A stretch of 64,000 nucleotides of DNA from Streptomyces sp. PCS3-D2 (GCF_000612545.2 NZ_CP097800.1:4662501-4726500); one strand, 5' to 3'; numbered from the stretch's first letter, positions 31,026 through 42,628 are shown. Notes: generated from the sequence alone by a model not told the origin. Numbers and translations are program-made.

Positions 31026-33284
31026 CTACGGCCAGACGGGGGACAGCGCCGGCTCCGGGGCGGTGGGGGCCGGGGCCGGTGGGGCCGGGCGGCGGTCCGG
31101 GAAGGGGGTGACCGCCGGGGACGGGGTCGGCTGGCCCAGGAAGACCCGGCGGACCACCCGCTCCGCCGCGTGACCGTCGTCGTAGGAGCAGAAGCGCGCG
31201 CGGAAGGCCGAGCGCAGCTGGGCGGAGCGCGAGCCCTGCCAGTGGCCCGTGGTGAAGATGTCCACCAGCTCGTCCTGGGTGCGGGCGATCGCCCCCGGCG
31301 GGGCCGACCGCAGGTCGAAGTAGGTGCCCCGGGCGGCCTCGTACGCCTCCCAGTCGTCCGCGTGGATCACGATGGGCCGGTCCAGCACCGCGTAGTCGAA
31401 CATCAGGGACGAGTAGTCGGTGACCAGCGCGTCGGAGGCCAGGCACAGCTCTTCCACCGACGGGTGGGAGGAGACGTCCACGAGGCGCGGATGGGGCTCC
31501 CACGGGTGGTCGGCGTCCGCGTACGTCAGGTGGGTGCGGACCAGCACCGTGAAGCGCGGGCCCAGCTCGCGCAGGAGCCGTTCGAAGTCCAGGTGGTCCG
31601 GCCGGCTGCGGCGGTAGTCGCGGTGGGTGGGCGCATACAGGATGGCCGTCGAGCCCGCCGGGATCCCCAGGCGTTCGCGCAGCTCCAGGACCTCCGTCCG
31701 GCTCGCCCGGTGGAAGAGGTCGTTGCGCGGATAGCCGTATTCGAGGGTCGTGTACGAGGACGGGACGGCCTTCTCCCAGACCAGCGTGGAGTGCCGGTTC
31801 GAGGAGAGCAGGTAGTCCCACTGGTCCGCGCCGCGCAGCAGGCCCGCGAAGTCCGTGGTCGGGGCGGCCGCGGGCCGGTCCTGGAGGTCGAGGCCGACCC
31901 GCTTGAGCGGGGTGCCGTGCTGTGTCTGGAGCAGGACCTGGCCGGGCCGCTTGACCAGTGCACGGTCGAAGGCGACGTTCGAGACCAGGTATCCGGCCCG
32001 GGCCAGGGCGCTCCAGTACGCCGCCGAACCCGGCCGCAGCGCCACCGTCTCCCGCGGGAGCGTCGCGGCGTGCACCGGGTCGCAGATCCACGCCGTCCGC
32101 ATCCGGGGCGCCAGTTCGCGCAGCTTGGCCTCGATCGCCGCCGGGTTGCAGGCGTAACCGCCGTACCAGTAGGCGGAGAAGACGGCGAGCTCCGGGCGCA
32201 GTGGCAGCAGCCGCTGGATCCGGTAGTGCAGCCGCAGCGCGGACTCCCCGAGGCCCCGCCCCAGCGTCGAGGCGGCTCGGCCCAGCGCCAGCCCCGCCGA
32301 GCGCAGCACCGACAGCAGCCGGTAGCTCCGCCGGGCGCCCAGCAGCATCAGGGCGTGCCGGATCCGGTCGGTGCGTGACAGGGACAGCGGCGGCGAACTC
32401 CGGTCGCCCGGGGCGCGGTAGCGGCGCAGCAGGGCGGAGGCGCGGCGGAAGAACTCGGCCCGGACGGAACGCGGGAGACGACGCGGGTCGGAGTGGACGG
32501 CGCAGAAGTGCTCGGCCATCCGGCGGTGCAGGGTGGAGCGCCACCGCTCCAGCTCGGGCCGGCCGGCGAGGTAGCCGAAGACCCGGTCGTACTGGTCGAA
32601 GATCTCCAGGTGGCGGGGGGTGCGGGTGGTCAGGATCGATCCGGTGCGCCGCTGACGGTAGTGGACGCAGACCCGGTCGAGGACGGCGACGGATTCCGCG
32701 GCCAGCAGCGCCGGATAGGTCCAGGGGGCGTCCTCGTAGAGCCCCGGAGGGAATGCGAGGCCCTCGCGCTCGACGTACTCGCGGCGGTACGCCTTGTTCC
32801 ACACCACCATCAGCATGGCGAGCAGAGCGGGGCGGTCGGCGAGCCGGAAGCTGGCCGGCCCCTCCTCGGACAGCCGGTGCGAGAGCCGGTTGCGCACCAG
32901 TTCCCCGGACCAGTAGGCGCGTGCGTAGTCGTAGACGAGGACGTCGGGGGAGCCGGTGGCCTTCAGCCGGTCGGTGACGGCCTGCAGGGCGCCCGGGGCG
33001 AGGGTGTCGTCGCCGTCGAGGAAGATCACGTAGTCGCCGGTGGCCCGGGCCAGCCCGGCGTTCCGCGCCGGGCCCAGCCCCAGGTTGTGGGCCAGGTGCA
33101 CCGCGGTCACCCGGGGGTCGCGGGCCGCGTACTCGTCGATGAGCGCACCACAGGCGTCGGGGGAGGCGTCGTCGACGGCGATCAGTTCCAGGTCCGGGTA
33201 CGACTGGGTCAGGACCGAGTCCAGACACTCCTGGAGGTAGGCCTGCACCTTGTACGCGGGCACGATGACGCTGAACCGGGGCAC
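31026..33284 (-). CDS. two-domain GT2 / CDP-glycerol glycerophosphotransferase (TagF-like)
   Basis: 752 residues. The N-terminal GT-A family 2 domain (about 1-250) starts PRFSVIVPAYKVQAYLQECLDSVL, with VDDASPDACGALIDEY and IFLDGDDTLAPGAL as the nucleotide-sugar and metal-binding region. The C-terminal half (about 380-735) is a TagF-type CDP-glycerol transferase with QTQHGTPLKRVG, LYAPTHRDYRR and LVTDYSSLMFDYAVLDRP. The protein would add glycosyl and glycerol-phosphate units to a wall or capsular polymer at the cytoplasmic membrane face. GTG 33284 is preferred because homologues begin directly at PRFSVIVP; ATG 33311 is an alternative. Confidence 0.88.
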   Translation of the reverse strand: MPRFSVIVPAYKVQAYLQECLDSVLTQSYPDLELIAVDDASPDACGALIDEYAARDPRVTAVHLAHNLGLGPARNAGLARATGDYVIFLDGDDTLAPGALQAVTDRLKATGSPDVLVYDYARAYWSGELVRNRLSHRLSEEGPASFRLADRPALLAMLMVVWNKAYRREYVEREGLAFPPGLYEDAPWTYPALLAAESVAVLDRVCVHYRQRRTGSILTTRTPRHLEIFDQYDRVFGYLAGRPELERWRSTLHRRMAEHFCAVHSDPRRLPRSVRAEFFRRASALLRRYRAPGDRSSPPLSLSRTDRIRHALMLLGARRSYRLLSVLRSAGLALGRAASTLGRGLGESALRLHYRIQRLLPLRPELAVFSAYWYGGYACNPAAIEAKLRELAPRMRTAWICDPVHAATLPRETVALRPGSAAYWSALARAGYLVSNVAFDRALVKRPGQVLLQTQHGTPLKRVGLDLQDRPAAAPTTDFAGLLRGADQWDYLLSSNRHSTLVWEKAVPSSYTTLEYGYPRNDLFHRASRTEVLELRERLGIPAGSTAILYAPTHRDYRRSRPDHLDFERLLRELGPRFTVLVRTHLTYADADHPWEPHPRLVDVSSHPSVEELCLASDALVTDYSSLMFDYAVLDRPIVIHADDWEAYEAARGTYFDLRSAPPGAIARTQDELVDIFTTGHWQGSRSAQLRSAFRARFCSYDDGHAAERVVRRVFLGQPTPSPAVTPFPDRRPAPPAPAPTAPEPALSPVWP

Positions 33285-33404
33285 GGCACATCCAGGGGTC
33301 GGCGCGGGCATTTCGCCCAGGAACCCCCGGCGTGGCGTTCGGGTTACGCGGTGTGTGGCATTCGGGTTACGGAGCGTCGACGTCGCACGGGAGTCGGGGC
33401 GGGG

Positions 33405-34343
33405 TTACTTGACCGCGCCGGCCATCACCCCCGTGACGAACTGCCGCTGGAAGGCGAAGAAGACGACGAGCGGCACCACCATCGACAGGAACGCTCCGGG
33501 CGCCAGCACGTCGATGTTGTTCCCGAACTGCCGTACCTGCTGCTGGAGGGCGACCGTGATCGGCGGGTTGGCTGAGTCGGCGAAGACCAGCGCCACCAGC
33601 ATGTCGTTCCACACCCACAGGAACTGGAAGATGCCGAGCGAGGCGATGGCCGGGCCGCCCAGCGGCAGTACCACCCGTGTGAACAGCCGCAGTTCACCGG
33701 CGCCGTCGAGGCGGGCGGCCTCCAGCAGTTCGCGCGGGATCTCCGCGAAGAAGTTGCGCAGCAGGAACACGGCGAAGGGCAGCCCGAACGCGGTGTGGAA
33801 GAGCACCACGCCCGCCGTGGTCTCGAACAGCCCGATGGTTCCGAACAGTTCCGACACCGGGATCAGCGCCACCTGCACGGGGACGACGAGCAGTCCGACG
33901 ACGAGGAGGAAGAGCCAGTCCCGTCCGGGGAACTCCAGCCAGGCGAAGGCGTATCCGGCGAACGCGCCGAGGACCAGCACGAGCAGGGTGGCCGGCACTG
34001 CGATCACGAACGTGTTCAGCAGCGAGGAGGTGATCGTCTCGTTGGCCAGCAGCCGCTCGTAGTTCCCGGCGGTCAGTCGCGACGGCGCGCTGAAGACCTG
34101 CCACCAGCCGCCGTCGTTCAGGTCGGCCGGGGCGACCAGGGAGGAGACGAGCAGCCCCAGGGTGGGAAGCAGCCAGAACAGCGCCGCCACGACCAGGAAG
34201 ACGCGCACGGCCCCGCCAGCCAGCAGGCCGGCGGCCCGCCCGGCCCACGGCGCCGAACGCGAGGCCGGCGCCGCGCCGGCGCCGGTGCGGGTTCCGGCTG
34301 CCGTGCCGGTGCCGGTGTCGGTGTCGGTCTCGGTACGGGTCAT
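33405..34343 (-). CDS. carbohydrate ABC importer permease, MalG-like
   Basis: 312 residues. The N-terminus has Thr/Gly-rich repeats (TETDTDTGTGTAAGTRTG), then six transmembrane segments and the EAA loop EIPRELLEAARLDGAGELRLFTRVVLPLGGPAI (about 205-237), the contact for the shared ATPase. It ends MAGAVK, as MalG-class permeases do. ATGA overlap with the upstream permease gene. No ATPase gene is in this cluster; Streptomyces sugar importers generally use the multitask ATPase MsiK encoded elsewhere. Confidence 0.92.
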   Translation of the reverse strand: MTRTETDTDTGTGTAAGTRTGAGAAPASRSAPWAGRAAGLLAGGAVRVFLVVAALFWLLPTLGLLVSSLVAPADLNDGGWWQVFSAPSRLTAGNYERLLANETITSSLLNTFVIAVPATLLVLVLGAFAGYAFAWLEFPGRDWLFLLVVGLLVVPVQVALIPVSELFGTIGLFETTAGVVLFHTAFGLPFAVFLLRNFFAEIPRELLEAARLDGAGELRLFTRVVLPLGGPAIASLGIFQFLWVWNDMLVALVFADSANPPITVALQQQVRQFGNNIDVLAPGAFLSMVVPLVVFFAFQRQFVTGVMAGAVK

Positions 34344-35656
34344 CGGGCCCCCTCCTTGCGCAGGCGGCGGATGTTCACGAGCATCACCGGGATCACCAGC
34401 ACCAGCAGTAGCACGGCGATGGCGCTGCCCAGACCCGGATCGGCATCGGTGCCGAAGGAGGTCCGGTACAGCTGGAGCGCGAGGACGTTCGCGTCGTCCT
34501 GGACCGCCCCCGGCGCGATCACGAAGACCAGGTCGAAGATCTTCATGACGTTGATGACGAGCGTGACGAGCACGACCGCCAGGAGCGGCGCCAGCAGCGG
34601 GACGGTGATCCGCCGGAACACCTGCCACTCGTTCGCCCCGTCCACCCGCGCCGCCTCCAGCAGTTCACGCGGTACGGCGGCCAGCCCGGCCCCGATCAGC
34701 ACCATCGCGAAGCCGGCCCACATCCACACGTAGGCGCCGATGACCGCCGGGGTGACCAGCGTCGGGCCGAGCCACTCCACGCCGCCGTACGCCTCCCGGA
34801 AGTTGGCCGCGGGCAGCCGCAGCAGTGCCCCGTCGGCCTTCGCCGACAGGGTGAAGGTGCCGTCGGCGCGGGCCGTGGCGGAATCGACCACCCGGCCGTC
34901 CTTGACCGCCTCGACCCGCATCCCGGAGAAGCCCTGCTCGCTCGGGTCGATCACGTTCGTCGCGCCGCCCCCGCCCCGGGTGAAGTCCTGCCAGACGGTG
35001 CCGGTGACCTTCCCCGCCGCCGCGGCCGGGGCGGCCGCCGTACGGGTCCCCTCGGGCAGCGCCTCCGGGGCCACGCCCACCAGCGGCAGCAGCACCGGGC
35101 TCCCCGCGCGCACCGGCTCGCGGGTCACGAAGGCACCCCCGCCCGCGTCCGCCAGCGGCGAGTCACGGCCCGGCCGGGCCTTGGGGAAGGCCGAGGACTG
35201 TACGAAGGTGTCGTGGACACCGACCCAGACCGCGTTGGCGGCGCCCCGGTCGGGATCGTGGTCGTAGACGAGCCGGAAGATGATGCCCGCCGCCAGCATC
35301 GAGATCGCCATCGGCATGAACACCAGCAGCTTGAACGCCGTTCCCCAGCGCACCCGTTCGGTGAGCACTGCGAAGATCAGCCCGAGGGCGGTGGCCGTGG
35401 CCGGTGCGAGCACCACCCACACCGCCGTGTTCTTCAGGGCGGTGCGAATGGCGTCGTCGGTGAGGATCTCCCGGTAGTTGTCGCCCCCGACGAACACCTC
35501 GCCGGACCGGTCGAAGAAGCTGCGGTAGAGCGAGAAGCCGATGGGCTGCACGACGAGTGCGCCGAGCAGGACCAGGGCCGGCAGGAGGAACGCCGCCGCC
35601 ACCAGGCGGCGGCGCCGTGCCTCGGTGGACAGACCGTGCGCGGCGGGGGCCGTCAC
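34340..35656 (-). CDS. carbohydrate ABC importer permease, MalF-like with large extracellular insert
   Basis: 438 residues, long for a sugar permease. TM segments lie at about 20-45, 76-98 and 108-130, then a hydrophilic insert of about 165 residues (131-298), then TM4 (about 301-325), the EAA loop VPRELLEAARVDGANEWQVFRR (about 328-349) and further TMs. The insert sits where E. coli MalF has its P2 loop, which contacts the binding protein. Part of it (TGTVWQDF through DSATARADGTFTLSA, about 218-271) resembles a Cna_B/SdrD-like beta-sandwich. Function: sugar import with the adjacent binding protein; the sugar is unknown. The start is 4 nt after the binding-protein stop. Confidence 0.9.
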   Translation of the reverse strand: MTAPAAHGLSTEARRRRLVAAAFLLPALVLLGALVVQPIGFSLYRSFFDRSGEVFVGGDNYREILTDDAIRTALKNTAVWVVLAPATATALGLIFAVLTERVRWGTAFKLLVFMPMAISMLAAGIIFRLVYDHDPDRGAANAVWVGVHDTFVQSSAFPKARPGRDSPLADAGGGAFVTREPVRAGSPVLLPLVGVAPEALPEGTRTAAAPAAAAGKVTGTVWQDFTRGGGGATNVIDPSEQGFSGMRVEAVKDGRVVDSATARADGTFTLSAKADGALLRLPAANFREAYGGVEWLGPTLVTPAVIGAYVWMWAGFAMVLIGAGLAAVPRELLEAARVDGANEWQVFRRITVPLLAPLLAVVLVTLVINVMKIFDLVFVIAPGAVQDDANVLALQLYRTSFGTDADPGLGSAIAVLLLVLVIPVMLVNIRRLRKEGAR

Positions 35657-35660
35657 GGGA

Positions 35661-37019
35661 TCAGTTCCCGTAGGCCTTGGCCGCGTCCGCCTCCAGTTTC
35701 GCCTGGGTGCCCGCCACGTCCGACGGGTTCGCCAGGAAGTCCTGGAGCGCCTTCCACTCGCCCGCGCCCGGCGTCCCGCCGAACGCCGACGGCGCCTGGT
35801 CCGACATGTCGAAACGGAAGTCGTCGCCCGCCGCGATCAGCGCCTTGGCGATGCCCCGCTGGATGTCGTCCGGGTACGCCGCCGGGTCGACCGCCTTGTT
35901 CGGGGAGACGAAACCGCCCTCACGGGCCTGGATCTGCGCCGCGTCCGCCGACGCCAGGAACGTCAGCAGCGCCTGCGCGCCCTTCGACGGCTTCAGCGCG
36001 ACGGCGACGTCACCGCCCGAGACCACGGGGGCCTTCGCGCCGACCGCCGGGAAGGGGAAGACCAGGGCGTCCTCGCCGATCTTCGCCTCGGTCTGTCCGA
36101 TGTTGACCGCCACGAAGTCGCCCTCGAAGACCATCGCGGCCGCCGGCCGGTCGCCGCCCGTGAAGGTCTGCGTCACCGACTTCGGGAACTCGGTGGCCAG
36201 TGCCCCGCTCGTGCCGCCCGCCAGAAAGTCCTTGCGTCCGAACAACTCACCGAGCGTGGTCAGGGCCTGCTGGACGCTGTCGTCGGTCCACTTGATCCGG
36301 TGCGCGGCCAGCTGGTCGTACTTCTCCGGGCCGGCCTGCGAGAGGTAGATGTTCTCGAACCAGTCCGTGAGGGTCCAGCCGTCCGCTCCTGCGACCGAGA
36401 CCGCCGGGGTGCCCGACGCCGACAGGGTGTCCGCCGCGGTGATCAGTTCCTTCCAGGTCGTCGGCGGCTTCACGCCCGCCGCCTCGAAGGCCTTCGCGTT
36501 GTACCAGATCAGCGACTTGTTGGCAGCCTTGTAGTAGACGCCGTACTGGGTGCCGTCGACCGCGCCCAGGGACTTCCAGCCCGCCGAGTAGTTCTTGTCG
36601 AGCTGCGCCTGCGCCTCCGGGCCCACCGGCTGCGCCCACTTGTTCTGCACCGCCGAGACCAGGGCCCCGACCTGCGGCAGCAGCGCGACGTCCGGTGGAG
36701 CCCCGCCGGCGATCTTGGTGCCGAGGAAGGTGACGATCGGGTCCTGGGCCGGGACGAAGGTGACCGACGCCCCCGTCCGCTTCTCGAACTCCTTCAGGAC
36801 CTTGGTGAAGTTCTCCTGCTCGGGCCCCGTCCAGACCGCCGCGACCTGGAGTTCCTCGCCGTCCAGCCGGGGTAACTCCACTCCGGGCGAGGCCGTGGCG
36901 CCCTGCGGCGCCGGGGATTCCCGCTCCGCGTCGCTGCCGCACGCGGTCAGCGCGAGCGCGCCCGCCGCGGCCAGCGCCGCCCACCTGAGATGCGTACGGC
37001 CTGTTCCGTGCTCGCGCAT
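35661..37019 (-). CDS. extracellular sugar-binding lipoprotein of the ABC importer
   Basis: 452 residues. Signal peptide with lipobox ALTAC, Cys27, so lipid-anchored outside the membrane. The body is a family 1 solute-binding protein: LQVAAVWTGPEQENFTKVLKEFEKRTGASVTF near the start, then TTWKELITAADTLSASGTPAVSVAG and FPFPAVGAKAPVVSGGDVAVALKPS. It captures an oligosaccharide and delivers it to the two permeases downstream. ATG 37019 is used because the signal peptide begins there. No transcriptional regulator of the LacI type lies beside it. Confidence 0.92.
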   Translation of the reverse strand: MREHGTGRTHLRWAALAAAGALALTACGSDAERESPAPQGATASPGVELPRLDGEELQVAAVWTGPEQENFTKVLKEFEKRTGASVTFVPAQDPIVTFLGTKIAGGAPPDVALLPQVGALVSAVQNKWAQPVGPEAQAQLDKNYSAGWKSLGAVDGTQYGVYYKAANKSLIWYNAKAFEAAGVKPPTTWKELITAADTLSASGTPAVSVAGADGWTLTDWFENIYLSQAGPEKYDQLAAHRIKWTDDSVQQALTTLGELFGRKDFLAGGTSGALATEFPKSVTQTFTGGDRPAAAMVFEGDFVAVNIGQTEAKIGEDALVFPFPAVGAKAPVVSGGDVAVALKPSKGAQALLTFLASADAAQIQAREGGFVSPNKAVDPAAYPDDIQRGIAKALIAAGDDFRFDMSDQAPSAFGGTPGAGEWKALQDFLANPSDVAGTQAKLEADAAKAYGN

Positions 37020-37250
37020 GGTTCTGCCCCCGATGCCCGTGGTGTGTCCCGGACCACAAGGTCTACGCCGACCCGCTCGACCCCGCAATACCGCCTCACC
37101 GGGACGGCCGCGCGGCCGGGGCCGTCATGTTCGGGCGACGCCGGGCCGTCCCGCCCGGCAGCGGGCGCTGCGGGCTCCGCCGACGCGAACCGCAGGAGAG
37201 GCCCAGGGGTGTCCCGGACGGTGCGGTGGCCGCGAAGGTCCATGGCGCCG

Positions 37251-37296
37251 GGAGGTGCCACCGGGAGGTGCCACCGGGAGGTGCCACCGGGAGGCG
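37251..37296. repeat. 13-bp tandem repeat
   Basis: GAGGTGCCACCGG is repeated three times in tandem followed by a degenerate fourth unit (GAGGCGCCGCTAC), in the 280-nt gap between the FHA-FtsK gene stop (37300) and the binding-protein gene start (37019). It probably arose by replication slippage; it may form weak hairpins. Confidence 0.8.
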
Positions 37297-37299
37297 CCG

Positions 37300-40200
37300 C
37301 TACGAGGCGTCCTGGGGCGCCGGAGGGAACAGCACGGGTATCGCCGAGACCAGGTGCGCGGCTCGGTCCAGGGCGCTGGCCAGCAGCGCGAGGTCGGTCG
37401 GGCCGTTGCCCAGTTCGCGCACCGGCCGGCGGGCCGGCGGATCGCCCATCCGCTCCCACTCCACCGGCACCACCGTCGGTCGCAGGGTCGCCGTCCGGGG
37501 GATCCGCCCGGTGACCCGGCCTGCCTGGAAGGGGACCGTGCGGCCGTCCCCGAAGCGCAGCACGCCGCGGCCGGGCCCCGGCTGGTCCGGGCCTTCCAGC
37601 TCCACCCGCAGGGCCGCCGTCCGGGCCGGGCCGGTGTCGGCCGTGCGGTCCGGTCGGGAGGTGCTCGCGACCAGGTGCACGCCGAGCCGGGCACCGTCAC
37701 GGGCCACCGCCTCCAGCGCCCGCACCACCGAGCCGGCGGCGGGCCGGCCGGCACTGCCCAGCCCGGGCGCGACCAGCGCGTCGAGGTCGTCGACCAGCAC
37801 CACCAGGCGGGGCAGCGGGCTCGGCCCGACCGGTTCCGTACGGGTCGCCGCGGCGCGCAGCCGGAGCGTCCCCGTCCGTACCGCCTCGCCGGGGCCCGGC
37901 GAGGCGGGTGCGGAGCCGCCGTCGCCGCGGACCTCGCCCGGGGCGGGCCGGCGGGGCGCGACCATCCGGCCCGACACCTCGCGCTGCGCGTGCCATTCGG
38001 CGAAGGGGACGCCGTCCAGCAGCTCGGCCCGCCGCTTGAGCTCCGCGCCCAGTGCCTGGGCGAACTCCCGCATGCGCAGCGGATCGGAGGCGACCAGGTG
38101 CGCGGAGACGTGCGGGAGTTCGGTGCAGGGCAGCAGCCCGTCCCCGCGCTCGCCGCCCGCCCCGTCGAGGAGGACCAGCCCGAGCCGGTCCGGGCGGGCG
38201 CCCGCGGCCAGTGACGCGGCCACCGACCGCAGGAGCTCGGTCCGCCCGCTCCCGGCGGGCCCCTCCACGATCAGGTGCGGGCCGTCGTGGACCAGCTCGG
38301 TGCCGACGGGGCCGCGCCGCCCGCTGCCGAGCACGATCTCGGCGAGGCCGCCCTGGCCCTGGCCCTGGTCGGTGGCGGCCGCCCAGCGGGCCATCAGGGA
38401 GGCCGGGGTGGCCCGGGCCAGTCCCAGCTCGTCCAGCAGCCGGGCCGTGGCGGGCAGCGTCGCGGCCGTGGGACGGCCCGGTCCGCAGGCCCCGCCGTCG
38501 GTGGGCCGCAGGGGGGCCAGGGCCCGGGCGAACCGCTCGGCCCAGGCGGTGGAGACGGCGTCGGAGACGGCCGTGCTGCCGGACGGAACGGGATGGCCGC
38601 CCCGGACCGCGAAGGTCTGCACGGCCGTGGCCACGTCCCCGCTGAGCAGGGCGACCGCGCCGCAGTCCCGGAACGCGGGGGTGGCCGCGCAGGCGGCCTC
38701 GTAGGTGTCGTGGACCGGCGAGGCGGGGGTGGCGGCCGGAGCCTCGGCGAGCACCAGCACGTGGATCCCGGCGGCCGGGCCGTGCGAGGCGAGCCGGCCG
38801 GTGATGTCGCGCAGCGCGCCGGTGCCGGGGTCGCCGTCGAGGACGAGGAGCGTGTACGGACCCGCGTAGGCGTCGGCCGCCTCCCGGACCTGCTCGGGAG
38901 AGGTACTCGCCCAGTGCGCGCCGAGCGGACCGTCGTCGAGCCGCCGGGTCAGCTCCGCCGTGCGGGCGGCGGCCTGGTCGCGGTCGTACGCGAGGAGCAG
39001 GCGGCAGTCCTGGCCGTGCGCGGGCCGTACGTGGGGCAGCCAGCCCAGCCAGCCCCAGTCGCGCCGCCGGTCGGCGAGCGGGCGGACCCGGTCGGCGCAG
39101 ACCAGCACGATCTCCAGCTGCCCCGGTGCGTGCAGTCCCGCGAGCTGTGCGACCACCCAGCGGGCGGCCCCGGACAGCCGGGCCCGCGGGCCCGCCAGGC
39201 CGAGGGCGCCGACGGCGGGCAGCGACAGCCGGTTCCCGGCGCCGAGCCCGACCTCCAGCAGCGCGGAGCCACCGGCCCGCCCGGACGTACGCGACCACAG
39301 GCGGCCGGTGGGCCCCATCGCGGCCAGCAGCAGCGCGGCCGGGTCGTCGGGGTGCGGCGCGGCGGCTGCGACGACCGCCTCCGCGATGTCCTCCGCGATG
39401 TCCTCCCCGCGCACCCACCGGCGGGCCCACGCGCCGAGGCCCCGGCGGCGGCCGGATCCGGGCCGGGCCCCGTCCGGACCGGCCGCGCCGGGGCCTCCGG
39501 GGGAGGCGGGCGTGTCCGGACGGGCGGCTCCGGCCGCGCCGGTCGGTCCGTAAGGCCCGGTGGTCTCCGGGGCGGTCCCGGAGGCGCCCGGTGTCGTACG
39601 GGGGGCGGTGGCCGGGGCGTGCAGGCCGCGCGGCCCGTGCGGGTCGTACTCCTCCGGCCCGGCCGGGCCGCGGGCGCCCGCCGCGCTCCCGGGGGCGTCG
39701 GGGAAGGCGCCCGTGGGGCCCTCGGAGCCGCCGGAGCCGCCGGAGCTCGCGGGGGCCGCGAGCGCCAGGTGGCCTTCCTGGTCGGGGGTCACCGCCAGCG
39801 CGGGCGCGCTCGCGGGCGCCAGCCGCAGGGTGGACTCGCCGACCCGCAGCAGGGCTCCGGGGGGCAGGGCGACCGGCTGGAGCCCGACCGGGGAGCCGTC
39901 GACGGCGGTGCCGTTGGTGGAGCCGAGGTCGGCCACGGCGACCCGGCCGCCGCCGATCACCGTCACCGCGCAGTGCATCCGGGACACGTCGGGGTCGTCC
40001 AGCGGAACGTCGGCGTCGGCGGACCGTCCGACGCGGATCTGCCCGCCGTGCAGCAGGTGCACGCCGCCCGCGTCGGGTCCGGCCACGACGTGCAGCTGGG
40101 GTGTGCCGAGGCCGTCCTCGGGCAGTACGTCCGGCATCGGCGCGTTCACTGCCAGCACCGCGCCGTCCACCAGCGGCGGCTCGCCCAGCACCCGCCGCTG

Positions 40201-40398
40201 GAGGTCGAGGCGCTCGGAGCCCGCGTACAGCACGACCGTGCCCCCGGTGTCGGGGCCGCCGACGGTGGCCGCGAGCCCGGAGGCGACCGCGGCCAGCGCG
40301 GTGCCGGCGGGCGCGGTGACGAGCACGTCACAGCTCGCGGGGGCGGTCGCGGTCTGGTGGCCGCTGCGCGACCCGAGGACGGTCAGCCGGATCTGCAT
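37300..40398 (-). CDS. FHA domain / FtsK-SpoIIIE-like ATPase fusion
   Basis: 1,032 residues. The FHA domain lies at about 105-160 (IRVGRSADADVPLDDPDVSR, then DLGSTNGTAVDG), the fold that reads phosphothreonine. A Pro/Gly/Ala-rich linker (about 195-300) leads to FtsK/SpoIIIE-type segments. The best preserved nucleotide site, VEGPAGSGRTELL (about 709-723), has Arg in place of the Walker A Lys; Walker B is RLVVLVDDLDALV (about 863-875). Such FHA-EccC-like proteins relate to type VII secretion ATPases or DNA pumps; no ESX genes lie nearby. It is divergent from pkaA. The ATG at 40398 gives the conserved start MQIRLTVLGSRSG. The exact role is unknown. Confidence 0.85.
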   Translation of the reverse strand: MQIRLTVLGSRSGHQTATAPASCDVLVTAPAGTALAAVASGLAATVGGPDTGGTVVLYAGSERLDLQRRVLGEPPLVDGAVLAVNAPMPDVLPEDGLGTPQLHVVAGPDAGGVHLLHGGQIRVGRSADADVPLDDPDVSRMHCAVTVIGGGRVAVADLGSTNGTAVDGSPVGLQPVALPPGALLRVGESTLRLAPASAPALAVTPDQEGHLALAAPASSGGSGGSEGPTGAFPDAPGSAAGARGPAGPEEYDPHGPRGLHAPATAPRTTPGASGTAPETTGPYGPTGAAGAARPDTPASPGGPGAAGPDGARPGSGRRRGLGAWARRWVRGEDIAEDIAEAVVAAAAPHPDDPAALLLAAMGPTGRLWSRTSGRAGGSALLEVGLGAGNRLSLPAVGALGLAGPRARLSGAARWVVAQLAGLHAPGQLEIVLVCADRVRPLADRRRDWGWLGWLPHVRPAHGQDCRLLLAYDRDQAAARTAELTRRLDDGPLGAHWASTSPEQVREAADAYAGPYTLLVLDGDPGTGALRDITGRLASHGPAAGIHVLVLAEAPAATPASPVHDTYEAACAATPAFRDCGAVALLSGDVATAVQTFAVRGGHPVPSGSTAVSDAVSTAWAERFARALAPLRPTDGGACGPGRPTAATLPATARLLDELGLARATPASLMARWAAATDQGQGQGGLAEIVLGSGRRGPVGTELVHDGPHLIVEGPAGSGRTELLRSVAASLAAGARPDRLGLVLLDGAGGERGDGLLPCTELPHVSAHLVASDPLRMREFAQALGAELKRRAELLDGVPFAEWHAQREVSGRMVAPRRPAPGEVRGDGGSAPASPGPGEAVRTGTLRLRAAATRTEPVGPSPLPRLVVLVDDLDALVAPGLGSAGRPAAGSVVRALEAVARDGARLGVHLVASTSRPDRTADTGPARTAALRVELEGPDQPGPGRGVLRFGDGRTVPFQAGRVTGRIPRTATLRPTVVPVEWERMGDPPARRPVRELGNGPTDLALLASALDRAAHLVSAIPVLFPPAPQDAS

Positions 40399-40831
40399 CG
40401 CCGTCAGCGGTCCCTTCTGCGCGGTGCGCCGGTGTGTGCGCCCGGCAGGGGACCCGCGACACGCGTGCCGATCGCCCCCCGCCCGGCACGGACGCGTCGT
40501 CCGGTCAGGTCTGCCCGGAAGGCGGGGCTCCCGTCCCGTGCCGTCCGTACGGGTGCATCCTCGCACCTGTCGCGGACAACACGCCCGGCACCCGGCAATA
40601 AATGATCTTGATCTGTCGCGGGTCGGACCGTGGTCCGGCCGAATCCGAACCACGAGCGGGTGAAAGAGGGGAAAATCGCCTCCGGCATACCCCGAAAACG
40701 TCACCCTCCGTACATATGTGCGGCAACCAACCTCCGGGGACCGGCGTCTTCCGGGGGGACACCCCCTAGAGTGGGCCGGAAAACCATTCGACGGATCGAC
40801 CACAGCAGACGACAGCAGGGGAGCGCGAGAC
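40399..40831. other. 433-nt divergent intergenic region, FHA-FtsK gene / pkaA
   Basis: A comparatively AT-richer patch lies at 40598-40720 (for example AATAAATGATCTTGATC at 40598-40614 and TACATATGTGC near 40708). A plausible pkaA -10 is TAGAGT at 40767-40772, next to a GGGGG-ACA-CCCCC hairpin; no good -35 is visible. No gene is supported here. Confidence 0.5.

Positions 40832-42628
<1,797 letters not shown>

Noticed and set aside
28521-33284. Biosynthetic gene cluster for a secondary metabolite
   Set aside because: Only an exporter, its regulator and a TagF-like transferase are present; this fits wall polymer synthesis.
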